From contig OU612070.1 of assembly GCA_914767715.1 (NCBI GenBank), positions 5,535,501 to 5,599,500 on the forward strand: a DNA stretch of 64,000 bases. The letters are read 5' to 3'. The position numbers were made by a program, and so were the translations under genes. This stretch comes from Membranipora membranacea (taxonomy: Eukaryota > Bryozoa > Gymnolaemata > Cheilostomatida > Membraniporidae). The notes under the pieces were generated by a model that saw only the letters and a list, made by a program, of their open reading frames with translations, had not been told where the DNA came from and did not search any database. Positions 24,666 through 37,202 of the stretch are shown piece by piece. The stretch's first letter is position 1, and the number at the start of each line of letters is the position of its first letter.

Positions 24666-26242
24666 GGCATCTAAAATATCCAATTCACTAAAATATGTGG
24701 GCCATGTGGCCATAGAGTATTAAAAATGAAAAATATTCAAGAGTACGCAATGCCTGGCAGGATATCTTTCTGCAATGTTTTTGTCACACTGCCAAATCTA
24801 CCTGTAAGAAATTTTTTTCGAATAATGCGTAAGTTTTGTCGGTTAAGTAGATTGAAATTCCTGGGTGATGGTGACATCGTGGTTAGCTGGGTATCAACAT
24901 CAGCATGGCGGAAGGTGGGACTATGTCACCATAACTGTTGTAGGCCGCACCTAATAATCAGAGAATAAATTGTTTTTTTCTAGAACCAAAGTTCACTGCC
25001 TAGACTTGCAGTTGGACCTACTCTTTATATTCTTTATGTTTCCAAAACAATAAATTATCAACTGCATTGAACTTTCATTTTGAACCATTGTTGAGTGGGC
25101 TACCAAAATCACAGTGTAAAAATAAGGGTGAATCTTATTCCTGAAAATGATTGGAATATTAGGAGATTTGCATGATGCACATTACCAGCATTCAATTATA
25201 AGTTTGGTCCCAGACTAACAACACATTCCAAATTCCATGCACACAATATGCCATTTGGTGTACATCTTTATTACCATAAACCTAGAGTTAGTGCTGGCTT
25301 AGCTCGAACGTTTTGATCTCGGAGGTCAGCCTGCGTCAGTAACATCAGTGACTTATCTTTGTGTTCTATAAAATAAAATTTAATACATATCACTATTGTT
25401 ATCTCAGTCAGTATACACATAACTGATTATTTGGTACTATGAGAATCTACTAATTCATTTACCTAAAGTGTATCCTATCCAGTGCTAACAACAATTTTCA
25501 CCTGCAATTCCTAACAATTCTCATATCAACTCGTATCAAAGTACTGAAAGACAAGGAGTTTTCTTTGTCTGTTTGGAGAGGAGACAACCTAAGGTGAACA
25601 GAAAATGAAAACAATATGCAGTTGTCCAATCTCCTATCTCTCAAGAGGTCAGTCGGGAATAATTCCTCATTACGTCTAGGCTACTAAGTGGTAAAATGTT
25701 TTAATTGAAACATACCTGTTGGAGAATATATTATTTCCGGGTATTGTCGAGTCTTCTGGAGGAATACGCATGCCTAAAAGGATTAAGGGTATAAAGTGAG
25801 CAGCTAGTACACATTTATATTGGTACCTAAAACGATACACACCAAATACCAATACACTATAGCGCGTATTGAAACATGGAATGTGTGATTAAACTTTGTG
25901 AGCACCAAATTCCCACCATAACAACACACACACACTCGATAAAACACTATAAGTAAACCACCATCCAGTAAACAATTTCCACACTAAAATGAGGGCGACT
26001 GAGATAAGACTTTCAAAACGGTATGACAGTATCACACTGTGGCATGATAGCTATACCAGAACTACACAGAACCCTGTTGATATGAACTCTGATCGAGAGC
26101 TCTCTGATGACCAACATATGAAATTTACATGGTACTCGTCTCAACTTACTCGCCATTTGAGTAAGTTGAAAGAGCAGCATCGGACTTTGGGCTGTAAATA
26201 AAAATACGGTAAAACTACTGAAAATTTATTACACCACTATAT
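24666..26242. other. Intergenic, no recognisable gene
   Basis: Short frames only, for example about 24,726-24,968 and 25,989-26,201, without domain or splice support. Confidence 0.5.
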
Positions 26243-26775
26243 ACACGGTAACTGTAAATTGCTGAACAGGCTGAACGGACTGAACAGCTGAACAGAAATT
26301 ATTATTTCTAATCTTTTCTCTCGCTGACTATTACTTCTCAAACACATTCCTCCTAACCAAATGATTTGATGAGTCACTAAGTTCCTGTTGGCTCCTAATA
26401 TAACCAACTTAGGGCAAGCAAATGAAGCAATAAATGTGCAAATTATGACAAGATCGGATGGTGTTCTGGAAATTGGATACCAGAAACATTATCCAGCTCA
26501 ACCTTCCATCTAGCCAGTCTTAACAAGCTTCGTTTATAAGGGGGGGGGGGCTACTTTCCATCCATTCACTAGTCGTGTAATGCCGAAAAATTTGCTGTGA
26601 ATAAAATTGAAAGAAACCAAGGTGAATGCAAACTTAAAATAAATAATTTAATGAGAAGAATATAATGAATTGTCCATGCTTATGCAAAATTAGCCAATCA
26701 TGTAAAGAATCAAACAAATAGTAGTCTGAGAAATTCTGTTCAGCTGTTCAGTCTGTTCAGCAATTTACAGTTACC
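26243..26775. mobile_element. Non-autonomous TIR transposon (533 bases, hAT-like 8-bp TSD)
   Basis: The inverted ends share GGTAACTGTAAATTGCTGAA: the left TIR starts at 26,248 and the right TIR ends at 26,775 in the inverse sequence. The TIR continues inward as short CTGAACAG-type repeats to about 44-50 bases. CCACTATA occurs immediately outside on both sides (26,235-26,242 and 26,776-26,783), an apparent 8-bp target-site duplication as made by hAT transposases. Five extra bases (TACAC) lie between the left TSD and the TIR. There is no transposase frame inside. Confidence 0.75.
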
Positions 26776-26934
26776 CCACTATACAACATCAGAATACTAA
26801 TATTTGAGGCAATCTGTGCAAGTTGTCTTTGCAAACTCACAATGCAGTGATAAATACTGCATTTTGAGGGATTGAATTATGTCCTCAAACTAATTAAACA
26901 AGAGTGGTATACACCCGAGGGTGCTGGGGGCTGG

Positions 26935-27055
26935 AACAATCAACAATGAAAGCTCCCCCAGTGGGGCTCGAACCCACAACTCCTGCGGCACTAATCGCCT
27001 GGCAGTGAATAGCAAGCGCGCTAACCAATTGCGCCATCTCACCATCCCAATTAAA
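26935..27055 (-). mobile_element. tRNA-like SINE head
   Basis: Minus strand: GATGGTGAGATGGCGCAATT leads into a GGTTAGCGCGC A box, and the B box is GGGTTCGAGCCCC. This is a well-preserved tRNA-like head followed by GGGGGAGCTTTCA. An extra-long spacer between the boxes and the lack of a clean acceptor stem argue against a working tRNA gene. A related, more decayed copy is at about 40,270-40,390. Confidence 0.6.
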
Positions 27056-29268
27056 GAATGGGTCGATGGCGGTTATTAGAAAGCCCGCTATTTACTACTC
27101 GGAGTTGTGTTCTCTCACCCCACAGCACATTCCAATCCACCATTGCCACCCTATGAAACACAGCGTATGTGTTAGGGATATTGGCCTTACATGGCCCATT
27201 GTTGGGACCCCTTGTAGAAGGTTTAGCTGTCTTTCCAGCTTGTCAGCATGTCTTTCCATGCTGTCACATGTCTTTCCATGAGTCAGTCAGTAGACATGTC
27301 CTCAAGCCAATTAAACAATCTAAATATAGGTGAAGTGGGCCTCGTTGTTAGGATTAAAGGTTCTTTGTCACACACCAAGTTTTTAATCAGCAATGCTTTA
27401 TTATTTGGGATGTATACATTTGGGGAGTTGAGATCAACTACTTATGTCATTCGAAAGATAACATGGGCCTGTGTAGTGTGTACTATCGACATATTTATTC
27501 CTGATTATTAATTAGCTGTTAGAAGTAAACAACAAATATTTTTTTCTTCATTATTCCGACCAGCAGCAGCAAGGTCCTTTAAGGCCCTCCACTCAATTAT
27601 CAAATGAAAATTGAAAAAATAATCAACCTCTGTGCTTTCATCTAAAAATAGTTAATCGCCCAACTAACCCCGCTCTTCTCTACCAAAGTATTTTTGATTT
27701 TAGGCCTCATTTGTCCTTGTAGAAGAAGTAAAGTCTGTACTCATTCAATGACTCATTTTTCATACCAGCAGTGCAGTATACTACTTCTGGTTGGAAAAAT
27801 GGACCTTTGAATGCGTAGGTTATCAGCACCAGTCTGTAGGCCTAGCCTAAAGATTTTTGACAGTTTACTCCGCTGTAACAAAATTCTATCCAAATGGGTG
27901 TTTGGCGACCGAATTTTACCAAATACCGATGAGGAAGGGTACTTGGTAACCACCAATCGCCATAAAGTTGTCCTGGTGGGTTTTAATCGTAGCAAACACA
28001 TCCTGATGGGTTTATCACCCCGGTGATGAGTGCCTAAAACCAATCAACTTATGTTGCAAACCCATCCATCCCAATAAAATTTGTGTTTGAGTATGTTTAA
28101 AGCAACCGGATACCTGTTTGGGGTCTGGCAGCCGCCAAATAGGCCTTTGAATGGGTTCTTATTGCTGCAGATGATACCAGAGATCGGGAAAATCCAGGCT
28201 TGTAGACCCTTGGGGCTGATGCTAATGTGGTGAAGCTGATTAGCACAATCAAATTCACAACAGCTAAGCTAGTCTTATTCAGTCTCGCCGTTTTTTGGGT
28301 TGGAAATATTTTTCATTGTTATTTATTTATTTATCATTTTCTTTATTTTATTAATATAGGATAATCCTGTGCAATATAGATAGAATAAAACTAACTAAGA
28401 AAGAACCTACTTATTATGAACTGATGATAATAATGTCTGGATTAGTTAATCAGTTTGATGAAAGCAGGTACATGCCTGTAAGAGGGACCAGGCATGTCCC
28501 TGCTTAGTACAATTACAACTAATTATACAGTATGACTGGAATAACCACAAAATATAATAATAAATAACAGAATGAGACAGGGATAATTCATAACTACTTT
28601 ACTACTAGTCTACTTATCAATGGAACTTAAGTATTTCTTGTATATCTAATCTTATGTATGAATCATCATAAATAAGGCTTGGCAGATGCATACCTTTCTC
28701 TTTCATCTTCACATCTAGTGGTACAGCAATCATTGGTATGGTTATACAAAAGGTCTCTCCTTCTCACTGGGCATCTTTTCTCTGTAATTTTCTTTTCAGT
28801 TAACATTTTCAGTTTACCTTGACACAGCAAAAAACCTTCCACACCTCCAAGTACCCCCTCTCCCCATTCATATAAGAAATATCTAAGGGATAGGATATCA
28901 GTCTCGAATTATTGGTCTTTAAGAAGACAACTCCAATGACAAAAATAATTGAAAAAATTGGAAGACAACTCTCTCTGCGTAATTTGATGAAATGTAACCT
29001 TGTTGAAGCAGGGAGGGTTGCGTTGGTGGGGTATGTCCCACCCTCCCTGGTTGAAGGGGAGCTGGGGAAAATATACTGGTATCTGATTAGTTAAATACTG
29101 CTGAATATATATTTGTATTGTTGAAGCTGTGAATCTTTGATGCATTTTGCGCAACGGTCAACCTGATTGTCCAGTCAGTTGATAATTCATCATAGCTTGA
29201 ACGGCTAGCATATTGCACCTTAAGGGAAAGTGCCTTACATTAGTATCATTGTGTAAGAAGTTGAAGAT
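27056..29268. other. Upstream region of paralogue B, no other gene recognised
   Basis: Contains short frames without domain support. An AT-rich stretch near 28,310-28,580 resembles the tail of a retroelement but is not assignable. The promoter of paralogue B should lie at its right-hand end; no TATA or initiator element is convincing. Confidence 0.45.
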
Positions 29269-32200
29269 ATGGGCTCTACCGAAAAAGAAAAGTAAGATTT
29301 CTAATTGTTAGATTTTTTTATAATGTGTAAGTGGTTCCTCTCTAGTTTGGCTAACTTGTGAAATTCTCAGCACTGATTACAAGGCTGTGACTTGTGATCA
29401 TCGACCCTAGATATACAGCACATGCTTTCTGCTACGATCCATGGCTGTTTATGGGCATTTTATTGTACCACATCAACAAGGAGGCATTGGTTATGTGAGG
29501 TTACCACAGCTGAGCATCTTTCTTTTTTTCTAGCAACCAACTCGCATAATATATATATTGGCGAGGCTGCCAATTCTTTTTGCCCAAAAACTGCCAGCTT
29601 ATTCCAATCATGATCCTTCTTTAAGCTAATTCATTCAGCAACAGAGGTTAGATTTTAGACCACAGCACTCCATTGGTGCAGTTGCAAAGCACTTACTTCT
29701 TTTGGAATATTGAGTCCTGTAAAACACCCCCCCCCCCCCCTTCGAGCCTCATACAATCACCCGTTAGAAGGGTAGCTTTGTTAGGTAATGACCATGCCTC
29801 AGAGTGACTTCTGTTAAAGTCTATCTTATATTCCCATATTTAAAGTGCTTTTCATCTAAATCAGGGTATCTTTATTTGGTATTGTAGAGATTTATGCGCC
29901 TTCCTGACTCTGCCCTACTCTACCTACTACTCACTTTTGCCCATCGCCTCAAATTATTTATTCACAAAAACCATTGTAAGACTATGGGATTATAGGTAAG
30001 CCATACTGCTATATACTTTATACTTTATATATTTCATATGTCTGCTGCAATAATTTTTCAATCACGAGGCATTCTTTAAATTGTTAGGTTGATAAAAGCC
30101 GACTGGAATTCAGGGGATGTGAAACAATCATATGGTAATAAAGTGGATGAAGAGATTGACGACAACGATGAGACAGATCTGAGCCTGGGAAAAAAGCTTT
30201 GGAACATGACTAAATTTATGCTACCACTTTCTTTCTGTGTCATCACACCTTGTATCTCAGAGGAGGTGAGAGAAACAGACATATGACCTAGCAAAAACTG
30301 TTGTTGTTGTCAGTGCCATAAAACAGACAGGTATATTCGTCATGAGATGGCTTCCAAATTCCTGCCACTACTACGCTTCCATGCTTAGAATTGAACCTTG
30401 TTGAGAATTTAGCTAAATAAGAATTGGTCAACAGTTTCTCCTTGAATTCATTAGAACCTGTTAGCGCAAGGGAAAAATTTGACTCGAGCAGTAGTTTTCC
30501 AAATCGCAATGTTTGGAATCAGGTGATCACTTTGTAAAAGCTGGCACCTTCTCTTGATATAGAATTAGGTATCTATGACGATAATTTGCTTGCAATATTA
30601 TTTGGCATAATAATTCAAAATAGTTATTCACATGAGTCAACGAATCGAATATCCTATCCGGCTAGAGAATGTAGCATTCCTGGTCAACGCGTTCCGATAT
30701 GCTGGTACCAACTTATTTTTGTGTGAGAGGGAGAGGGAGAGAGAGGGGTTGTCACTGTAAATGTTTATCCTTACTGTCCAGTTGATAAATCTATGCTAAT
30801 GATTTGGTTGACAATAAAAAGCCACCACAAGAAACTCTGCAGGAGATATTTTTGAGGGAAAAGCACTTCAGCGTGATTTCTGAGAAATATTAACGGCCCT
30901 TACTTGCCTCGGCATGAGAATAATAAAGGGTTATCACTGTGAATGTCTATCCACACACACAGTCAAGTTTAAAAATATCCCCTGCAGGAAAATATTTTAT
31001 GCTCTGAATGTCTCAGTGTGATTATTTTGGTTTTACTTACTTTTCAGTTTTTGATATGGGGCATAACATCAAGCTCTGATGGTGATGTGACAGACAACCT
31101 AGCCAGCTTTGGCCTTTCTTTCCTTCTAATTAATCTTCTCGTCCATAGTTCTAGTAAGTTATCATACATACTTGATTCATTATTGGATATCCATTCAAAA
31201 CATATTCATTTATGTACTCTGAGTTTGAAGTGATCGGTTATATCGGCTGGAGAAAAATTTATATCTAAATTTCGCAGTGCATATATTTTACTACCAAGTT
31301 TGGTACATACGTTCTCTTACCCCAAACACCTAGCGTCAATAGACAGTTTTCTTGGTTCTGATTTGGGCCTCAATTCTGTAATTGCCCTCTCTTTAGTTTG
31401 GTACTTTTAACCCGCGCCACATAGGGTAAACATGCTGAAAAGAGGGGTATCTCGAAAACGGCTTATGTTAGGATAAAAATAATTTTTGATTCAGAATTTG
31501 CACCATTGAAAACTGATAGGGACATAGTTTGGGAAATAATTCTGGAACTTTGATAGTCAATTATATCAATTGCTGCCAGTTTTGCGGACAAATTTCATGT
31601 AATTTTTCATGAATTTCGTCACTAAAATTAAGATTTATCAACTATTAAGCCCCCAATGTTTTGGAAACCGTCTCTCACATGGTGCAGATTCTGAATCAAA
31701 AATCATTTTTATCCTAACATAAGCGGTTTTCAAGATAACCCTCTTTCAGTACATTTTTTTCCTATGCGGCATCTTTGTTCATATTTTTATAATTTAGTTG
31801 AGGTGAAACACATCGGAATAGTGTTAGTTGGTGACAGAGAGGCTCATAAGAGAATGGTAAAATTCTGTGCTGCTGTTGGTGCTATATTCATGAGTATTGT
31901 GGTTATACTCTGTAAGTCAATAGAATAGAACATTTTAAAAGTCAAACAGGAAAACATCTAGAATTATATTTTCTCAACCTCTCCCTTGTTTCCGGATAGG
32001 AGTTGGCCTTCTACACAAGGATTAATGTATTTAGAAACTGCAGATCTCAACTCTCCATGTGACTATGTTTCCTTTTGACAAATCAAGAACAAAGGGAATA
32101 GCACATTGTAATATATCTTAAAAAATAAAATTTTGACTGGTTCAAAGAGACAGATAGTATTTGAGTATCTGGTGTTTCTTTTCCTGGCAAATTTATTGCT

Positions 32201-35200
32201 CAATCTATCAAAAGCAGTAAAAATAAGTCTAATACAGCTGTTCTCTCAATTTGATTTCAGGTTTAACTCCGGCATCAAAATGGTTTATCAGAGACCTACA
32301 TAAGCAATCACAGAAAGTCTCAGACTTAACGACATCTAACTTGCTCCATCTCATGGGTCTTCCTCTAATTGAAGCTGTTGTAAGTCTCGCTGAGATATGA
32401 ATACTTTTACTGTATATCAAGGGTTAACTCTGTTTCTAGATCCTTTTGTTGCCTACGATCTTGGAAAAAAAACAGGACCCGAGTTGCCGCATTTTGGCCT
32501 TTGACTACACGCACTTTACTGTAAGTGTTCAGTTGTCGATGTTCTTTGGATGGGTTGCTGGTATGTAACGGATTCTTGACATTAACCACATCCTAACCCT
32601 GGGTCGATCAAGCTTTGTAACACTGCCAAGTTTTATGTGATCCTGTATCAAGAATGTAGTCAATGCCAATACCAGCAACCCAAGCATTTAAATTATCAAC
32701 ATTCCAAAGCATCTTACAGACAGTTGAAAGATATATTCGGTCTATAAATTCAGTGCGCTTCTGAGGCAAAGTAACTTTACCCTCTTGCTCATTGATGACT
32801 ATGGTGTTCAGTCTGGAGAATCTATTGTGCTAGAAAGTACAGTTACCTCAACACCTCGGTCGTAAGACCGCCAATCTTTAGTCATTACTGTAACGTAACT
32901 GACTATTAAGATTAACATATCTCTTTTCAGGCAAGTTATCATGAGGGAGGTCTCAATCGAATGAAGCTATCACATTACACAGCAATCGCTAGACTTTCTG
33001 ACTGTGGGATGCAGGTAGGCTTGTATAACTAGTCAGAATTGTTGTAAAATGTAATATTGCTACCATTATTATTGGTATGAAGATCATCATGAAGTCAACC
33101 CAGACAACCTTTTGTTATGTGGTTTTCCTTACCAAATGCCAGTTATAGTTTGTCGCCAATCGGTTAAGAGACCAAATGAAGGACCTTTGATGTGTTTTCT
33201 TATAGATTGTATCTGTTGTTGTGATAACCCTCACTCCTGCTCTCCATAAGGGGATACACCCTACACTTATCCCAATTATCTCACTGTACATTGGCTTCAC
33301 ATGTCGTCTTGCGATGGATATAGGATTTTGGTTCATGCTGGTAAAGTCCAACCTTCCAGAAGAGCAGGAGCTAGAGAAAGAGAAGGTAACAACTGTGTGT
33401 TGTGAAATTATGTGATGCCTATACAAACATTTTTCTGCAGAAGTCACTTTCTGAAGTTATGGCTGAGAGAAGTATTCAGTATGTTTAAACCCAAACCATG
33501 TGTTTGAATGTACCTACCTTTCTGTCTCTATGATTGCTGAAGAGGCTGTTGTATTAGGAAGGGCATCTGATCTCGATCGTACCTGTGCTACATCAATACA
33601 AGATCTCTAGCCCAACTGGAAAACCCCCCTGTCAAATTTTTAACAGTTTTTGATGTCTATAATCAAGTTTTCTGCATCCCGCACACTTTAGCAGCTTCAA
33701 CTCATAACACCTAGATTACATGACCATCTGCAAAATGTCAGTTGCCTTTGAATTCTCAGAACTAGTGTATATGAGTGTTCTAGTATTTTTTGCAGGGATC
33801 CTCCTCCATATTGAAAGCAGTTGTGTTCCTGCTGCCTCTATTGGCGGTGAGGACTGTACAGAAGTCTCGAAACGTGATAATAAATTTGGTGGTTTCTCAC
33901 AATTTGTCCGGAACTGTTGGGACAGTGGCAGCTGCTGAGGTAAGCCGAAAAGCTAGAGTCAGTGACAAAGAATTATGCAAACAATAATAATTTGCATTTT
34001 AGAAGCAAAATCGCTTAAAAAATGCTAAATGTTGAGGCATGGTTATTGACTTTTAGGTCCCACTGATGTGCTTTAGTTTAAAAGTCATCTCCTCATACAA
34101 AGAAAGGGGATAACTCTGATTCCATAAATTTGATCCTTGTGTCAACTTTGATAAATTCGTTCTAAGCTTTTCATTCCGCAATAAAAGGCAATGCTAGAGA
34201 CATGGCACTTAAATTTGAAACGATTTTAGTACGAGATCCAGCCCCCATAGATTGATTGATTGATTAGAGCTGTGTGACTTTGTCGAATTCCCGCACCAGT
34301 ACAATCACTTAAATGAATCAAGGCTATCAAGATGTATGCCTATATATACATATATATATATACATATATATTTATATATATATAAATATATACATATATA
34401 AATCTGATTGTTAGGAAGAGTGTATTTCTCTAAAACATGCATGAAGGTAGCCGCGGCAGTGGCCAAGGCCATGTGTTTAAAGTTGGCAGGTCAGAAAATC
34501 CTCCCAACATGAATCAAGTTTTTTGATTTTGGTTTCATAGGCTATTGCCGTTTTGAGTATAGTCTATCCTCTTGGCCGTCTTCTCCACAGTTACCTTAAT
34601 GAGATCAGAACAGTAATGCCTGTCTTCCACAATGGCATCAGAGGTCACCATCAATATTCACTGAAGGTATGTTTATGTTTGCGCATTCTTTTTTCACAGG
34701 TTTTCTCATCCAAACAATGTTTCTAGTTTGCTGCAGGTCCACCTTAATCTAATTGCCTGCATCCAGTTGTACACTTTCACTTGTGCGGTGTGACCATAAA
34801 AGGGGGAGCAACTCTGAATGCAGGCAAATGGGCCAAACTTGGTCTACGTATGCCAATCAACTTCAAATTTTGATACAGAATTATGTATGTTTATTTTTCG
34901 GCCTTGCACATACCCAATGCTCGCTATAACCCAGCGATAATAGGTCTACTAGGTCTGTGTCCGGCCCCCATTTTATCCTTTGTGAACTTTGAGAACGACA
35001 TTTTAAATAACTGATCCTGTCCTGCTTTAATGGAGCTAGCCTTCAGTAAAGTGTTACGGTGCTGAACATATGAAGTATGTCTGCCTTTAAACTCTTCTAA
35101 TCTTGCTGCAGGTATTGGCGATTTTTGCTGCTATTGTCACATTGGGAACATTTCTCATGGATGCAGTGCTGATGGGGATCCCATATTGTGCTTTTTTCAT

Positions 35201-36994
35201 TTTCCACACAGTACTCCGAGTGAGTGAGAAATTGGCCTCAGAGGCACTGATACCAATGGCTATCTACGTTCCGATATGCCTAACAGGTGAACCAACCAAA
35301 ACTATTTGCTATGTTTTACTAAATTGAGAACTTATCTCAAGTATCTTTGACTACTAGAATGTTCATACACAGTTTTTCCTAATATTATTCTGATTCTCTA
35401 GTAGTAACCCCCAAGTAGTGATCTGTGTTTGTGATTCAAATCTCTTCAAACTGTCTTGAGAAGTGATATAGCCCATTGCTGTTTTTGTTCTCCCAACGCC
35501 CATTTTTATACAGTTAACAGACCAAGAGATATAATGAGCTGGAAGGCTCTGCATACCCCTCCATAAACTTTGAGTTACCAGCGTGATCCATCCTGTTGCT
35601 TGTTTTGAGGAAGATCTGCAGTCACAACCATGATTGGCATACGATCCTGTTCCACACCAATCACAGCACAGGCACACAAACATCTGAAATAGCCTGCTAA
35701 AGTAGATTGCCAGTTGAACTTTTAAGCAAGGGCAAACGACTCCTTAAAAGTACTCTTAAAACGGCTTGTTCTGATTCAACTGGTATTTTTCCGAAGGGAG
35801 AAACTTCTTTATTACAACAATCAATGGAATCATGTGATAAAACTGTGTCGAATTGCATAAAATGAAAATACTGAGCGCTTGGCAGGGATTGAACCAACAT
35901 AAAACCATGTGATGTTTAAAACTCCATGCGGCTCCTTAGATTCCACTGCAAGCCATTGTGCAATGCTGACTGACTGGCCATCACTTTTCACTTGCAGTTG
36001 GACTGAGAGCGTACTGTTCTGGGATACTTATCATGAACAAACAGACTAAATATTTGACACCAAGTGCGTTCATCGCTTTACTTGGGTTATGTTTATGCCT
36101 GGGAACCCTGCAATACATGAGGTTTGTCGCAATATTACATCTGGCTTAGGCTATATACCTGTTGCATCACATGATACCTTTTTTTCTGCAGATCCAAAAT
36201 CTGTTATAACATGTTAGAGTGCCCTGAGCATTTCAACACAGCAACCAAATAGATTAGACTGCCGATCGCTGTCTGGTAGGATTGTCTGACCAGGTAGGTC
36301 GCTATACTGGCCAAGATACTGTTTGTATATAAGTGAGCTTCAATAAATTGGCTAATCTTCCATTTTGGACTGTATATACACCGGATACATTGCTTTATGG
36401 AAGTCAATTCTGCATCCCATGAAACCAGATCTCGGGTGGGAAAAACTGTAAAAGCGAATTCCTGCCTTCGGCCTTAGAAAGTTCTTTTCATCTAGATTTA
36501 GTAAGTCTATTTGTTGTTTTTTTTCAGCTTGTCAGGTGCTGCTTATGGTATATTATGCCTCCTCTTAACTTTTGTGATTGAAACAGTTTGTGTTGCTTTG
36601 ACAACAATCGTTCTACATTTATTGAAGGTAAGTCGGGCATGCAATATTAATGAGGCTTAGAACTGAACTTTGTCTAAGGCTGGGAGAGGGGGATAATCCC
36701 CTCATAGGAACATCATCTAAGGACTAGATTGAAAGGAATATTTTTAAATTATAAACTCCTTATTTACCTGATTATGAATTGATAAAGTCTTATGGTCAAT
36801 ATAATACACAGTATATTGCTAGCATGACATTGGTTCCATTATACTTTTGATGATATTGCCAAGTGTACAGCGAAACCAATGCTAAGCTATTTGTTGCACA
36901 AGAAATATATATTACTGATTTTATTTTGCAGAAAAAAGAGAAAGGGGTCAAATGTGAAACAGCTGCTGATGAGAAAGACCAAAATGACAAGTGA
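29269..36994 (+). CDS. Multi-pass membrane protein, paralogue B (complete, 13 exons, 511 aa)
   Basis: Unrecognised family, intact. Exons: 29,269-29,291, 30,088-30,265, 31,048-31,153, 31,798-31,911, 32,261-32,379, 32,931-33,014, 33,206-33,385, 33,796-33,939, 34,541-34,666, 35,112-35,286, 35,998-36,121, 36,528-36,627 and 36,932-36,994 (TGA). They sum to 1536 bases. All introns are GT-AG. The start Met is fixed by an in-frame TAA four codons upstream. Topology is as in paralogue A: acidic N-terminus, about nine to eleven hydrophobic segments, loops with HKRMVKF and ASYHEGGLNRMKLSHYTAIA, and a charged KKEKG tail. Relative to A, exons 2, 4 and 6 carry only 1, 1 and 3 base changes. Exon 12 carries 10 changes in 100 bases and the last 19 bases of exon 3 carry five. 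Function unknown. Confidence 0.9.
31365..31767. mobile_element. Fold-back MITE in intron 3 of B, right end deleted
   Basis: Same insertion as 1889-2345, hence older than the duplication. Here the sequence jumps from CCTATGCGGCAT straight to CTTTGTTCAT, which in copy 1 lies about 150 bases further on, so the outer right arm has been lost. Confidence 0.75.
34336..34398. repeat. AT/TATACA microsatellite, copy 2
   Basis: Length variant of the tract at 5042-5098 at the orthologous intron position. Confidence 0.85.
34736..34848. mobile_element. Palindromic MITE, CCTGCAT family, copy in B
   Basis: Duplicate of the element at 5423-5532 at the same intron position, so it predates the duplication. 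Confidence 0.75.
35872..35985 (-). mobile_element. Possible tRNA-related SINE fragment before exon 11 of B
   Basis: Duplicate of 6545-6665. On the minus strand the B-box-like GGTTCAATCCC is retained. Confidence 0.35.
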
Positions 36995-37196
36995 TAACAG
37001 TATGATTGTCCTGCCTAGAGCAGGCTTCTGTCATGTCATTGACTACCTTTGATCACATGCCATCTCAATTTCAAAACAATATGACATGGTATTCATAACT
37101 GTTCTGAGTAATTACTCTGTGATTATATGTAACGTTCGAAATCTAATTTCCTTCATCATGTTTATACCACGTTCTTGGAAACAGTGCCATGGCGAA

Positions 37197-37202
37197 AATA
37201 AA
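37197..37202 (+). promoter_or_regulatory. Candidate polyadenylation signal, paralogue B
   Basis: AATAAA about 200 bases after the stop codon, conserved with 7911-7916. Confidence 0.4.

Noticed and set aside
25989-26201. A 70-codon frame with polar composition
   Set aside because: No motif or supporting neighbours; reads like chance and low-complexity sequence.
26935-27055. A functional tRNA gene on the minus strand
   Set aside because: The spacing between boxes is too long, no clean cloverleaf can be drawn, and a decayed relative occurs at 40.27 kb.
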